Shown one piece after another: positions 11,227 through 23,144 of a stretch of 64,000 nt of DNA. The first letter of the stretch is position 1, and every line of letters begins with the position of its first letter. Both the position numbers and the translations under genes were made by a program. This DNA is from Piliocolobus tephrosceles (lineage: Eukaryota > Chordata > Mammalia > Primates > Cercopithecidae), in assembly GCF_002776525.5 (NCBI RefSeq), contig NC_045452.1, positions 26,897,982-26,961,981 of the forward strand, given 5' to 3'. The notes beneath the pieces are model-generated. The model did not search any database. It was not told the origin of the DNA and saw only the letters and a program-made list of their open reading frames with translations.

Positions 11227-13356
11227 TACCCCTTCCCCTGCTCTTTTCACCAGAACACCTGCCACCTTCCGACCCACTCCATATGTCATACATGTCATGT
11301 ATTGTGTTTCTCGTCGATCACCTGTCTCCCTGCCGAGTCTGTGAGCACCACAAGGACCTATTCTGCCCACTGCTCACGAGCCTGGTGCGGGGCCCTCCCA
11401 GCTGAGCCTCCTGATCTGGTCACACCCCGGAGAATACACAAAAAGGCTTCAGACACAGACAGCTCCACTACCCTCATCCTTTCCAGTCCCTTACGCTGAA
11501 GGTCCTGGGCCACCGAGTCCCAGCTCCTACTTGGAGACGGCAGCCACAGGTGGCTCCTGGCGGCTTTCCCGTGAGGTGCCCACTTCTGCCACTTCCCCAT
11601 GCCCATGGCTGGAATGACCTCGAGGGCTCTGGCCTCAGTCCATGATGGCCCCAATAACTGCTCTGTCACCTCTCCTTCCAGGCTCTTGGGGGGACCTTCT
11701 TGCATTGGCTGCAGGGAGGTGGGCGTGGGCAATGTGGGCAAACAAGAGCTTTGCATTCAATGGGGCTGTCAACCTGGAGTTTAACAAATAATTCCCGCAT
11801 TTATCTGTGGTGCATTTATTACCACTGAGACACATTAATCACAGCCGAGACTCAGTATCGCTGATTGTAGGAAATGCTACCTGTCACTTTGTGAGCTGCA
11901 TCTCACATTAAATTCTGGATCATAGTCTCTAATATGTATATATTTTTAATTACATTTTCAAGTTCATTTACATGTGCAGATTGGCTTTCCGCCTGAATGA
12001 CATCAAAGAGAAACTCTTCTCCCTCTCGTTCTCTCCCTTCCCCTCCTCTCCTGCCTCTTTCCAGCCATTTTCTTTTTCCGGGGGTAAAAAGCCTCTCCCC
12101 AAATTGACTACAGCTTCACCCAGGGGCAGCCTGCAGGCTGTCCCCTCAGGGAGGTCCCAACAGACCCTTCTGTTGCCGCTTCTCATAAATGCTGCCTCCA
12201 TAACCGCAGCCTCCACTCAAGAGGCCCACCCCTCCAAATCACCCTCTCTCAGCTCCTTTCCTATTCTGGGGAATATCTCTTCCCTAACAAGCCCACAGTT
12301 GGCCCCTACCCTCAAATGTAGACTCTGAAAACAGAAATACGCAAACCTGGGCTAGGTGACGGCTGCAGGGACTCCTGATTCTCCAGGGACACAGAAGGTG
12401 AAGAAACCTACCCACACCTGCAGATCTGCAGCCAATCTGATTTAGTAAGTTTCATCGCATGGACCATTCTGGAACACACTGTGCCCTGCCAAAGCTGCCT
12501 GTCTCTTGCTTAGGCAATTCAGAAGTCAACTACTTGGAGAGTCTAGCAACCGCTCTCAAAACATCTGGGTGCCCTGAGGGTCCCTTCTTGGCAGTCCTGT
12601 TGTCCACACATAAGGTCATCCGTGCGGGACCCAGCAACTCTCACGCACAGGCTGCCCTCTGGAGCCAGCGGCTTCAGAAAGAAAACTCTGGTGAAGAGAA
12701 TCTAACTGTGAAAACAAACACAACAGGTTTCTTGCATGGGCAAAGCGCAGTGATCAGAACACCTGGAGTCACAGGGGCTCAATCTGATTCCTGGGTGCAA
12801 TCCCCAATCCCCACCGGGGCCTCAGTTTCCCTCGGGTAAGATGAGGGGCATGGCCGAGGTGTTCCCCTTAGTTCTCACATTCTATGCTTTTAGCTTCAGC
12901 CATAAGCCATCAGGCCACGGCAGGGGGCACGTCCCCTCAATTTCAACAGACTCCCAAGTCAGGGGCTGACCCCAGCTCTGGGCACACCCGTCCAAAGACC
13001 AAAAGCAACTCAGAGGTTTCTGTATCAACAAAAAGCCACAGATGCCTCCCTGCTTTTCAACGGCAATGATGTCTCTGGGGTCCTGCTGGCTTTCTGTTTC
13101 TTCCATTATTGCTAATAAAGTAGTACCGACAACAGCGCTCTCTACTCATTTCCTGGCTGCGCCTCAGGAATCGCGCCCAGTGCGTACAATGCTCGCCCCA
13201 TTCGTCCCCGGGACATCGCTGCATCGCTGCCAGAAGGGCTGCAACACCCCCACTTTGAGACCAGGACCCAGCCCGGCCCGCCCCTCGCATCCCTCTTCAG
13301 AATGAGGGTTTGACTCAAACCTGGGCAAAAAAATAAAAATCTCCCATGGATACCCT
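11227..13356. other. Unique intronic sequence with an AT-rich island
   Basis: 11780-12000 is AT-rich and contains homeodomain-like cores (acattaatcac, tttttaattac). 12001-12060 is pyrimidine-rich. A weak MIR-like piece (cctcagtttccctcgggtaa) lies near 12815. No exon recognised. Confidence 0.45.
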
Positions 13357-13370
13357 CTTTTCTGCCATAT

Positions 13371-13668
13371 TTTTTTTTTTTTTTTTGAGACAGAGTCTCG
13401 CTCTGTCGCCCAGGCTGGAGTGCAGTGGCCGGATCTCAGCTCACCGCAAACTCCGCCTCCCGGGTTCACGCCATTCTCCTGCCTCAGCCTCCGGAGTAGC
13501 TGGGACTACAGGCGCCCGCCACCACGCCCGGCTAATTTTTTGTATTTTTTAGTAGAGACGGGGTTTCACCGGGTTAGCCAGGATGGTCTCGATCTCCTGA
13601 CCTCGTGATCCGCCCGTCTCGGCCTCCCAAAGTGCTGGGATTACAGGCTTGAGCCACCGCACCCAGCC
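13371..13668 (-). mobile_element. Young AluY (Old World monkey type), antisense
   Basis: A near-consensus element with the cercopithecid-type tggccggatctcagctcac. It is flanked by a clear target-site duplication, ttttctgccatatttt, at about 13358-13373 and 13669-13684. Confidence 0.92.
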
Positions 13669-13689
13669 TTTTCTGCCATATTTTAAGAA

Positions 13690-14640
13690 GACCAGCACAA
13701 GTACCAAGCCAAAGTAAAAAACCATATAGTACAGCCCATCAGAGCTGCCAAGGGACGCCCGCTCTTGGCAGTCAGAGACCGTAACCTGAGCGAAGCTGCA
13801 TCAGCAGTTTCTCCTCACACTGGGATTGCTACTACTGAACAGGAAGTCACCACCAAAAACAACACAGAACAATCTTCAGAAAGCGTATCTGTTCCTTCAG
13901 AGAACAGAGACCATTACAAAATGAGATGTCTCCACCTCAAAGTATAAAATAACATCAATAATAATAAAAAGAGCAGCACACGAGCCAGCGAGAGGGAGGA
14001 GGAGAAAACCACCCAGCTCCGAAGGGCTTGGCTTTTGCGCTGCAGACTCCTCTCCGCAACCCCGCAACCCCGCAACCCCGCAATCCCCGCCAAGTCCCCA
14101 ACCAGCCACACACTCCCCGGTGCTAAGCCAAGAGCCAGGCTCCCGGGAGATGCAGAGACCAGACCCAGACCCAGACCCCAGGAAGCTTCCATGACTTCTA
14201 CTTTGGAACGAAAGTTCCACTCGCGGTCACCGGGACGGTTACTAACTTGCTGGGGATCATCTCCAACATTAAAACTCCACTGATTTTTATCTGATCGTGT
14301 GCCCTGGAGTAACAGTCCACACCTCACTTTTCATATTGGTGCCATTACACTGTCATTTCTCCCCCTACACGTGCCAGTGTTGGGGTTAAGGTCATGAAGC
14401 TGGGCACCCAATGGTCCAGAACTGGACCACAGCTTCTCTACTCACCAGCTGCGTGATCTCAACGCGGCAACTCAACCTCTCTGGGCCAAGCCAGTCCACA
14501 GAGAAAACCAGAAGGCACCTGCTCAGAGCCAGGGCCCCACAGGAAAGCCAGGATGTGTCAGAACCCGTCTTCAGTCCCACTGCGTGAGAACTTTCTGTGG
14601 GTCCAGAGCTTAATGCACCACTCACTAATCCTGTGGCCTC
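13690..14640. other. Unique intronic sequence
   Basis: Apart from the small tandem repeat at 14055-14088 and agaccc triplicates at 14158-14176, nothing recognised. Confidence 0.45.
14055..14088 (+). repeat. 8-bp tandem repeat (cgcaaccc x4)
   Basis: Three exact units and one with a single change (cgcaatcc). Confidence 0.8.
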
Positions 14641-14649
14641 TCGAAATTG

Positions 14650-14845
14650 TTTCTTGAGTGCTCACCGAACGCCAGGCACTCTGCTACCTGGCTGGCCATG
14701 AACTATTATCAATCCCCTTTTATAACTACAGAACCAGAGCCTCCAAAGCGGCAAAGCCTGCCCCAGGCGGAAGAGCCAGCAAAGGATGGAGCTGGGATTG
14801 GAACTCCAGTCTATCCAGTTTTAAAGCCTGCACTGTAAACCACTT
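14650..14845 (-). mobile_element. MIR, antisense
   Basis: Contains gagtgctcaccgaacgccaggcac, then ccccttttataactacagaa, then gagctgggattggaactcc in MIR reverse order (quoted in part). Confidence 0.7.
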
Positions 14846-15585
14846 TGTCACGTGCCTCTCGGAGACAAAGTTAAAAGCCTTCTACACAGCACTGGGGAGG
14901 ATATTCTGGGGGCAGAGCCTCCAAAGCTGGGCCACCGGACACCCTTAAAGCTCCTTAACCCCCTAGAGGTGACCAAAGCCTCCCTAAGATGCTGCCCCAC
15001 ACAAGAGCCTCGGCTGCTGAAGAAGGAGCGTGGTGCCCTCAGGATCAGCGGTATGTCCGCAGATGGGGCGAGTAGCAGCCTCGTGTGTTCACTGCTCACA
15101 CAAGTGAAATCAAAGACACAGCCCATGATTCGGTTCCTGAAGAGACAAAGGCATTGGAAGAAAAACTTGCTAAATCACAAGGCTAATCATCATAGCCAGC
15201 AGCTCTAATGAGGCATCATGGGACTACCAAAGTTATTATCAGAGTCATCTCATTGAAAAAATTCAAAGTTAATTGAAATCAGTGGTCCAGTTCCGACAGC
15301 AGGTGTTTTAAGATTCTAAGATATCAAAGCGGACTCTTTGGAGTGGCTGATGCAGGCGGCAGCGTCAGCATAGTGATCCGTCAACCTTTACGGGGGCAAC
15401 AAGCAACATGGCACCCTTGCACGGAAAGATCGCCTCCAGTGGTGACACGTAACAAGACAAAAGTGCCCAGGTCAGAGCCCGGGCAGGGCAGGGGGTGGTT
15501 CCTGTGGTTCAAATCAACCCTCATCTCTAGGAACAGACCTACACTTAACACCTTCACGTAGCATCTAAATGCACTTTCATATCTG
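14846..15585. other. Unique intronic sequence
   Basis: 15160-15290 is AT-rich with several TAAT cores and may be conserved non-coding DNA. No exon recognised. Confidence 0.4.
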
Positions 15586-15785
15586 CTGATTTCATCTCAA
15601 TCACTGGGTGAATGGGTCTTATTCCCATCCCCACTTCACAGCTGGCAAACGGAGCTTGCTCAGAGAGGCAGAATGGCTTGCCCAAGGTTCTCAGCTGAGA
15701 CGCAGGAAGCTGGGCCGTGAACCCATATGCTGACTTTGAGGCCTTTGCTCTTCTGGCTACATCACCTTATACCCTACACCATGGG
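15586..15785 (-). mobile_element. MIR, antisense
   Basis: Phrases ccccacttcacagctggcaa, cttgcccaaggttctcagct and gggccgtgaacccatatgc follow the reverse MIR order. Confidence 0.65.
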
Positions 15786-18240
15786 AGACCAGCTGGAGAC
15801 GAGCAGGGGACTGACACAGAGGCACCCCGGCTAGGGGGCAGAGTTGACAATTCCATTCACAGCAGTCCCAAGCGGCTCAACCTCGGAAAGCTGCCCTCCT
15901 CTGATCCATCCTGAAGATTCACCAGCCCAGTCCGACCCAAGTCCCAGGATTATCCTGACAATCAAATAAAAAGACGTCCATCAAGGAAGATGAAGAAGGC
16001 ACACTGAAGACAGTGCCACAGCCAGCCATGGCAGTGAGTGTGCAATCTGCCACCACTTTCTCTACCAGTGCAAATGTCACCTCCCTGGAGCTGTCCCCAC
16101 ACCCCCCAGCACAGCACACCGTCCCATCTGCCCCCTGGGTGAGCCTGGTGGCCAGACACCTCACACAGATACCTCACTGAGCCTCGAGAGGTGACTGTGG
16201 ACGCACCTGCCTCCCCAACTGCATGTGAAAACAGCTGTGGGCTGTGAGCAGACATCAAGTGAAAGCCCTCAGCAAGTGTGGAGCCTCATAGAGTGAGATG
16301 TCACCGTCACTCACAACATATCCCTCCACCGCCACTTCCATATCCCCAGTTATTTCTGGTGGAAACTCCTTTCGTATTCGTGGGCTGTTCCCAAGAGACG
16401 TCCACAATACTATGTCTGGTGTGAAAAGTAGGTCTCGGAATAGTGATGCCTGGTCCATGGACTTGTGTGAGACAGTGTTTCTCCAACATCATAGATGCAT
16501 CTGCCAACACCTCTGATGGGCACACCTTGAGGCCCTCTGATGGGCACACCTTGAGGCCGCGGCTCTCGCCCAAGGATACAGTGGGGCAGGAAGAAGGGAG
16601 ACCTGCATTTTACGATATTCAAACTTATACTGCCATTTCCAGATGAGCATGTGTTGCTTTTCTAATAAAAATCTTTAAAAAGCAGAATTCTTCTTATCTC
16701 CTAAATGTCACCAAAATGACAGAATGCTGATCACCACCTTCCTTAGTAAAATTTACTTCAGCAGAATGGTAATTATTTTCCTGACTTCAAAAACAAGTCC
16801 TTCCTCTCATTTTGGTAACAGACAAAATGTTAACTATTTTATACACATTACACAGGCTTTGTATGTATAATGTTGTATTGACATATATCAACACATAAAT
16901 ATTTGTCATTATATACATGTGGCCAAGAAAATTAAATCAATAGAAATAAAAATGTAACTGGTAAACATGTAACTATAAATTGCACTTACGTACATACACA
17001 CATACACTCTTTTCTTCTTCAACCGAGCAGAGTTACCCACTCAGTTGCTTTCTGGGGCTTCCAAAGGTGTCCCCCACTAATTCTTTGGCTCTAAGAACCT
17101 CTGGTGAAGTCTGGGGGAAGGTCACCTGGAACCCCCACCCTCACAGGCTGGTTTATGTACAGGTCACCCAGAGCTTTGGGTCCAGCACCAGTCTCGTGCT
17201 TCCCACAACAATGGGGCCTGTCAAGAGGCTCCCCACGCAGGTGACAAACACCTAAGTATCTCATGCACTTGGGGAGCCCAGGCATCCTTCGCGCTCCTCC
17301 CTTCTGACCTGCCCTCAGCACCCCTGCACTCCTACACACACCTTCCTGCCTCGTGCCCTAGAAGCCACTGGGTACAGCAAGAGGCCACAGTATCAACTCT
17401 AGGCCCTCTGTCCCCGCATGTGACACCCTCCTTACACTGCCCCAGCTGGCCTTCTCTGCCCTCTCTCTCCTCCTCATTCACGGTTTTACTGCCAGAAAAC
17501 TCAGTAGCGTCCTTACCTCCCACTGTGGGTTTCTCTGGGGCCATTTTGCCTTGACAAGCTTGGCTGCCATCCCTGCCCGTCCACTCCCCAGGAGGCCTTA
17601 TGGACACATCTCCCAGGCAACCCCCTTCTGGAAACTGTCCTCGGTTTCCAGGCCAGCAATGATGCAGGTGTTCCTGCAGCATGATTTTCACAGCCCTTTT
17701 CCAGAAGTCCCTTGAAACTGTTCTCCACACCTCACTCTTTTGTCAGGTTTGCAAGGGCAGAGAGCTTGTTTCATTCATCTCTGGGTCCACTCATGTCAAC
17801 ACACATGATTTCAAAATCTTCCCTTTGCTCCAGGCCTACTGCAGGCTAGGGGCTCCCCTAGGACAGTTAACAAATCATTGCCTATCTTCACACCATCACT
17901 GCCCTGGGAAAAAGCAGAAGGGAGCCCAGCAGGCACCCCTCAGGCAGCTTACAGTCTAGCCTAGCACAAGAGCTGATGTAGGGAGATTACACAAGCAAAG
18001 CTAAGAATGCCCCAGAGGCAGGAAAGCACTCCAGGTGTCTGTAGCTGCCCCGAAGGAGCGAGGGGGAGCTTCTGGGGCAGAGGCAGAGCAGGTGGGCAGG
18101 GCCATCCCTGTGGCTCTGCAGGCCCCTGGGTTTCATCCCAAGAGCAAGGGGAAGCCACCGTAAGGTTGTGAGCCAGGGAGCACTGTGACCTCATTCACAT
18201 TCTAAGACACTGACTCTGGGGAAGAATGTACTGGAAGGGC
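15786..18240. other. Unique intronic sequence
   Basis: Includes the 24-bp tandem duplication at 16511-16558 and an AT-rich stretch at 16620-16990. No exon or repeat family recognised. Confidence 0.45.
16511..16558 (+). repeat. Exact 24-bp tandem duplication
   Basis: ctctgatgggcacaccttga plus ggcc occurs twice in a row without a mismatch, which points to a recent event. Confidence 0.9.
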
Positions 18241-18242
18241 CC

Positions 18243-18312
18243 AGAGTAGATGCAGCATGCCACTCACAATAGGCAAAAGAGTAGACGCAGCATGCCACTC
18301 ACAACAGGAAAA
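18243..18312 (+). repeat. 35-bp tandem duplication at the start of an L1M fragment
   Basis: agagtagatgcagcatgcca and agagtagacgcagcatgcca head two adjacent 35-bp units with about three differences. Confidence 0.8.
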
Positions 18313-18546
18313 GGTGGAAACAAGCCAAACGTCCACTCGTGGATGAACGGTTGGACAAGATGAGTTCTCTCTACACGGTGCTAAGTCCTGACATAAAAGC
18401 TAGTGAAATACTGATACGTGCTACAACTTGCATGAAGCCTGAATCATTAAGTGCAACAGGCCAGTCACGAAAAGATGTAAATATATGTATTCCATATAAA
18501 TGGAATCATACTATATACATAGCATAATCATACTATATAGTCATTT

Positions 18547-18577
<31 letters not shown>

Positions 18578-18845
18578 GTAGTATGATTCCATTCATACGA
18601 AAGCCTAGAACAGGCAACTCTAGAGACAGGAGATTAGTGGTTGCTTAAAGCTGGTGAAGGGGGAAAGGGGAGAAGGGAAGTGACAGCCAAGGGGTTTCTT
18701 CAGTAGGCGATAAAAATATTCTAAAATGGATGGTAGTGAAGGCTGTACAGATCTATGAATGTACGAAAAACCAGTGAACGGCACACTTCAAATAGGTGAA
18801 GAGTGTATGGAAAGTGTATCTCAACAAAGTGGTTTTGTTATTGTT
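18280..18845 (+). mobile_element. L1M-type LINE 3' end, sense
   Basis: L1 3'-end wording: caagccaaacgtccactcg, tggatgaacggttggac, gattccattcatacgaaag, ggagattagtggttgc, cacttcaaataggtgaag. Interrupted by a (CA)n run. Confidence 0.75.
18500..18592. repeat. 14-bp inverted repeat around an AT tract and (CA)n
   Basis: atggaatcatacta at 18500-18513 is the exact reverse complement of tagtatgattccat at 18579-18592. Between them lie AT-rich sequence and (AC)14 at 18550-18577. Confidence 0.85.
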
Positions 18846-21559
18846 GTTAAGTAGATGCAGTGAAGGGGCTACCACTATCTTCCAGGTAAGAGATGGCGGT
18901 GGGTGGGCCCAGGGCGACAAAGGGATGGAGGGATCCAGGAAACTCCAGCTGTGTGTTGGGGCTGGAGGGGGTGCGGTGCGGGTGTGAGAGGTGGGGGGTG
19001 AAGGCCACACAGGTGGTAGCCAGGCTAACCAGGGGTAAAATCAGGCTTGGCCTTGCTGTCCCATTCCCACAATCTTCCCCTAGCAGTATGAAGTGTGGAG
19101 CTTTTGGAGTTGCACTGATTTTTTTCTGCAATGTATAATGATACTGTTTCAACAATGAGAACTGGCACTTTACCTCAGAGAGATTAAAATGCACCTTTCT
19201 GGAGGAGAGTAAGCTTGAGAGGAGAGGTTGGAAAACACAAAGTCCTGGTACCAAAGGACTGCAAACAGTGTGGGGCGGGGCTGTGGATAACCCCCCAGCT
19301 TCATTCGGTGGCTGCTTCTCCGGTGGAATCCCCAGTGCTGGACACAGCTGGTAAATCACGAAGACACATCTCAGTGCTGGGCGCACACACAACACCTTTC
19401 AAGACAACGTATTTTTACCACTGCACTCGGGGACAGCCCCTCAGAACCCAGAGTTCATCAACTCCATGAACTCTTGGGACAGTGCACATGGTCCCAAGCT
19501 CACCTCCGGGGTCCTTCTCGTGACACCAGAGCAGCGTGGACTGCGGTTCAAACAGAAGGCTCTTTCCAATCCCACTGTAAAGCTGAACCTGCATTAAGTT
19601 GGCCTCACATGTGGCATCCACATGCTGTGCTCGGAACTCCAAAGAGGGGACCCCCACCCACCCAGTATTTACACTGGGTCTGTTATTTACACAGAAGGGC
19701 TTGTTGCTTGACAATTTAGATAAAAATGTTACTGCCTCTCTGCATGTGCTACAAACTCATGGCCTAAACCACTGGAGCAGCTAATGGAGTCTTCACACAT
19801 CGTATCTTGTTAAAGAGGGCCCTCCGCTATTGGAATCACAGCTCAGCAGCAAGGTGCAGCCACACCTGGGAAGGCAGCTTAGCTGGCCTGGGCCGGGCCA
19901 TAACTCATCAGCTCTTACCAACTATCCTATGCCTCATTTTTTTGTTTTTTAGTGGAAAATATGAACTTCATTTTCAAATAGCAAAGTCCTATGTAAACTC
20001 ACTTCCTGTTTATTCCCTAGTCCCCCAATGGTAGGACACAAACTAGACAGTTACACAGAAAATTTGTATCTATCTACTCTGACCAATAAGCTACCACTAT
20101 GAGTCCTCTGAACACCTTTACGCACTTGTCCATGTTTCTTAAAGTAACTGAGAAAAACGTCGTGCTAAGGGCACAATGAGAAATTGATGTTGGGCCCTGA
20201 AAGACAGGATTCCACTGCTGGTGTACTGCTAACAGACCCGGATAATGGGGTCATCTGTTCATTTTACTATCTAGTTCATCATCCACATGTGCACTTTTAA
20301 TTGAAACTTAACCTTTGTATCCGATGTTCCAGCACAGAAAACATCTCTGGAGGTGGAGATAGTATGAGCGTTTCCCTAAGCAACTCTCTCAAAGAATTCT
20401 GCCTTTAATTTTCTGTTGAGTTAAATAAACAAACTGTGACACACTTGCCTTTTCATCTCCATTCCCCCATTTCGGCCCTTCTGGGCAGGTTCTGGGGTGA
20501 CCAAGCAGAGCCTCTTCAAAACCCTAGTTCAGCCTAGAGTCACCTCCAAAGCGCTTTTTCATCTACTATTCCCCAGCTTAGCTGCCAATCACCACCAAAC
20601 TCTCCCAAGGAGAGGGAGAGGGGAGTAAATGTTAAGTCTACCCAACTCATTTCATAGGTGACCTCTTGAAAGATTTCAACGCAGAGCCCGGAAAAGGCAA
20701 GGCGGCATTATTAGCATGCTGAACCACGGCTGCAGCCCCCTCCCCTCCCTCTTTTATGAGCCCTTGTTATATAAAATGCCACAAAGGAAAACGGAAAAAC
20801 AACACCTTTGCAGTTACAGACACAAGTTCCAATGTCCAGGCCAAATCCTGGCTGCTTACCCGATGTTATTTTTAGTCATTTAAAAGGGAAACATTTCTAA
20901 AAGGCCGGAGAACAAAAGTTTCCCTTGTTTTCTTTCTTTTTAAACACACATTCACACACACAAAAAGATGGAGGTCAGTTCGCAAGCAAGCCTCCTTCCC
21001 TGAGTTCAAATTTAAAGGCAAAGGCAGCACGGAGTCGGAGAGCTCCTTCCCGAAGCTGCTGCAACCTTCAAACAGGATTTTCAAATGTTTCTTTCGGCTT
21101 ATCTAAATTCCAGCATGACAGATAATAAATAGCGACTCATTTACTATCATCATAAAAATTTAAACAGCCTTGAAATAGTTGCTACAATACAGAAGAAATG
21201 ATCAAACCCAAGCTCAGAAGAGTCATTCCAAATAGTAAAACTACTGCCACGCAGAAACATAAAGAGACATTGTTCCAATAAAAGCTCCTAGGTGATTGGA
21301 TTTTTTTTTCTCTCTCTCTTTTAAATCTTCTACTCGGAGTCAACAACTTGCCGTTTTAGCCAGTGAAAAAAGGGCTTAGTAACCCTCAGCTATCACACTG
21401 GACCAGATCTGGTGGCGGATTTTTTTTTCTTTTTAAAGAAAGTATCTGATTTGATTCCACACAGTGATTGAACAGCTTTGTGCTCTGCGGAAAAGGGTCT
21501 TCCGACCCCTCCCCCTCCAAAAATGGCATCAAAGCAATCAAAATGGTAATGCCGGGCCT
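18846..21559. other. Unique intronic sequence next to the CpG island
   Basis: It has no interspersed repeat that I recognise over about 2.7 kb, which is unusual here. 20680-21200 is AT-rich with phrases such as ggcggcattattagcatgc and cttatctaaattccagcatg and could be conserved regulatory DNA. No exon was found. Confidence 0.45.
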
Positions 21560-22079
21560 GGGTCCCCTCCCCCCCGCCAACTCCACGACTTCGCCGGGGC
21601 CGCGCGCCGGGCCCCCCCTCCGGCGGGAATGGAAGCTTCCACTCCCGGACGGGGGCGCGCGTCCGGGTGCGGGGGGGCCGCGGCACCGACAGAAAGGGGT
21701 TAGTGCATTCGTCCCAAGCCTCCCGTCCAGCCCGGCGGCCTAGACCAGGCGCCGGCCCGCGGCACTGCCATCTTCCTTTCAGCAAGCCTGGGCCCCCCCG
21801 CAGTCACTCGCGCACGCCCCCTCCCATCACTTTTTAACTTTAAAGACTGGACACGAACGCCCGGCCTCCGAATTCTCCTTCGCCAGGGTCACCGACAGCC
21901 GCACCAGCCTCTTCCACTTCTCTCCACTACACCAGAAAATCCCTCGGGGGAGGGGGCGTCCGATGGGGCGGCCCGGGCTAGGGTGGGAGCGCGGGGGCCG
22001 GCCCGGGCGGGGGCGCGCGGGGGCGGGCCCGGAGCTGTCCAAGTTTGGCGCTGGCGGCTGCGGCCGGCATTCCGAAGGA

Positions 22080-22440
22080 AGCGCGATCGATGGCCGGGGG
22101 CGCGGCGCGGACGGGGGCGGGGCGCGCGGAGGGAGGGAGAGAGGGGGCAGCGGAGGGAGGGGCGCCACCGCCCCCATCCCCGCCAGCGCGGTGCCCCCAG
22201 CGCGCCATTGGCTGCGCTGCTCAAAGTTCTCGGCTCCGAGCTGCGCGGGGAAGGGGCGGGCGCGCGAGTGCGGGGAGGGGGCGCGGCGGGGGAGGGGCAG
22301 CGGGGGAGGGGCGAGAGCCAGGGGGCGGGGGCGCGCGGCCGGCCGGGCTCCGGCGGCGGCATCTGTTCGTGGTGCTGAAACCCCGAGCGCTGAGCTCAGC
22401 GCAACTAAGTCACAATGGACAACTTTTCCCCCCGGGGGGG
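22080..22440. promoter_or_regulatory. Possible second promoter inside the island (5' intron 2)
   Basis: A CCAAT box (ATTGG on the plus strand, about 22206-22210) is flanked by repeated ggggcgggg-type GC boxes. It is followed by the perfect 16-bp palindrome gcgctgagctcagcgc at 22387-22402 and by an AP-1-like ctaagtcac and a SOX-like acaatgg. The cluster lies about 700-1000 bp inside intron 2. It could drive a shorter PHF21B isoform, a plus-strand antisense RNA, or neither. No coding exon was found next to it. Confidence 0.35.
22387..22402. repeat. Perfect 16-bp palindrome gcgctgagctcagcgc
   Basis: Each half is the exact reverse complement of the other with no spacer. It lies in the CpG island beside an AP-1-like site. 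It could bind a dimeric factor; the sequence alone cannot say which. Confidence 0.6.
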
Positions 22441-22490
22441 GGCCGGGAGGGGGGGGGGCGGCCGCGCCCCCGCCGCGGGGGAGCTTCTCA
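22427..22490. repeat. G-run tract with quadruplex potential
   Basis: A run of C then G (ccccccgggggggg) is followed by ggggggggggcggccgcg and c-rich blocks. Several runs of more than four G lie within 40 bases, enough for a G-quadruplex on the plus strand. Such tracts are also prone to base-count errors in assemblies. Confidence 0.55.
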
Positions 22491-23078
22491 GGTGTCCCCA
22501 ACTACACCTAACGCCCAGAGCCCAAAGTTGGAGCAGAACTGGGGGGTCAAGGGGGCGCCTTTCTTTTGTTCCCCGGGAGCTGGCGTCAGGTTCCAAGAAT
22601 AAAAAGTGAAGCTGGGGAAGTGGAAGGTCGGGTGGGGAGCCTCGAGGAACGATTTCAAAACGAGGTTTGCCACGGAACCCAGAAATCGCTTCCAAGGAGT
22701 TTGGTGTCCAGGCCCCCACGGCCGCCCCCCTCCGCCCCCACGGCCGCCTCAGCGCAAAGCGGGAGACTCCGAGCCGGGAGAAATCGCCACGTTCCAAAAA
22801 CATGTCCACCACCTCAAAATGGACGCCGGGCCGCGCGCCGCCTTTTAAGTGAGCTCCTCTCTTCGGCCCCCGCCGGGCCGGCTCTCCCCGCCGCCTCAGA
22901 GAACCCGGCTCTTTCTTTCCAGGAAAGGGGAGGGGTGGGGAACTTTGAGAACTGGAGACAGACCCCTCTGGGAGTCTGAGCGTGCGGCGCCCAGGCTGGC
23001 ACTTTTTAGGGCGCCGCCAAAGTGCCCGGCTACCCTCCCGCCCCATCCCGGGGAGGGGCCCGCGATCCCCTCGCTTAC

Positions 23079-23144
23079 TTGTTTGTCGCTGAGCGCGGCG
23101 ATCCGCGGCTGCCTTTCGTGAAGCTGCTTCTTGAGGTCGCCGTT
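23079..23144 (-). CDS. PHF21B: PHF21B coding exon 2 (residues 19-40)
   Basis: This 66-base exon encodes 22 residues starting NGDLKKQLHERQ and ending AALSDKQ. It reads in the same phase as exon 1. The acceptor is a pyrimidine-rich tract ending TTTCCGCAG just before 23144. The donor is CAA followed by GTAAGC (GT at 23077-23078). The peptide is a close match to PHF21A, where the same position reads NADLKKQLHE. It is rich in charged and leucine residues and fits an amphipathic helix or short coiled coil. Exons 1 and 2 join without a frameshift. The next exon, which in the family begins a linker leading to the AT-hook and PHD finger, was not found between 1 and 23078. Intron 2 therefore runs off the left edge of the window. 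Confidence 0.93.

Larger units (their letters stand above)
1..23078 (-). other. PHF21B: PHF21B intron 2 (partial, 5' portion)
   Basis: Everything to the left of the exon 2 donor is taken as intron 2, because no sequence encoding the next PHF21B exon was recognised. It contains MIR, L1M, MLT1 and a modest number of Alu copies, plus several minisatellites. Old, well-separated repeats and long unique stretches contrast with the Alu-dense DNA upstream of the gene. Confidence 0.75.

Noticed and set aside
11021..11400. Cys/Val- and His/Thr-rich frames on both strands
   Set aside because: Artefact of the (CA)n microsatellite.
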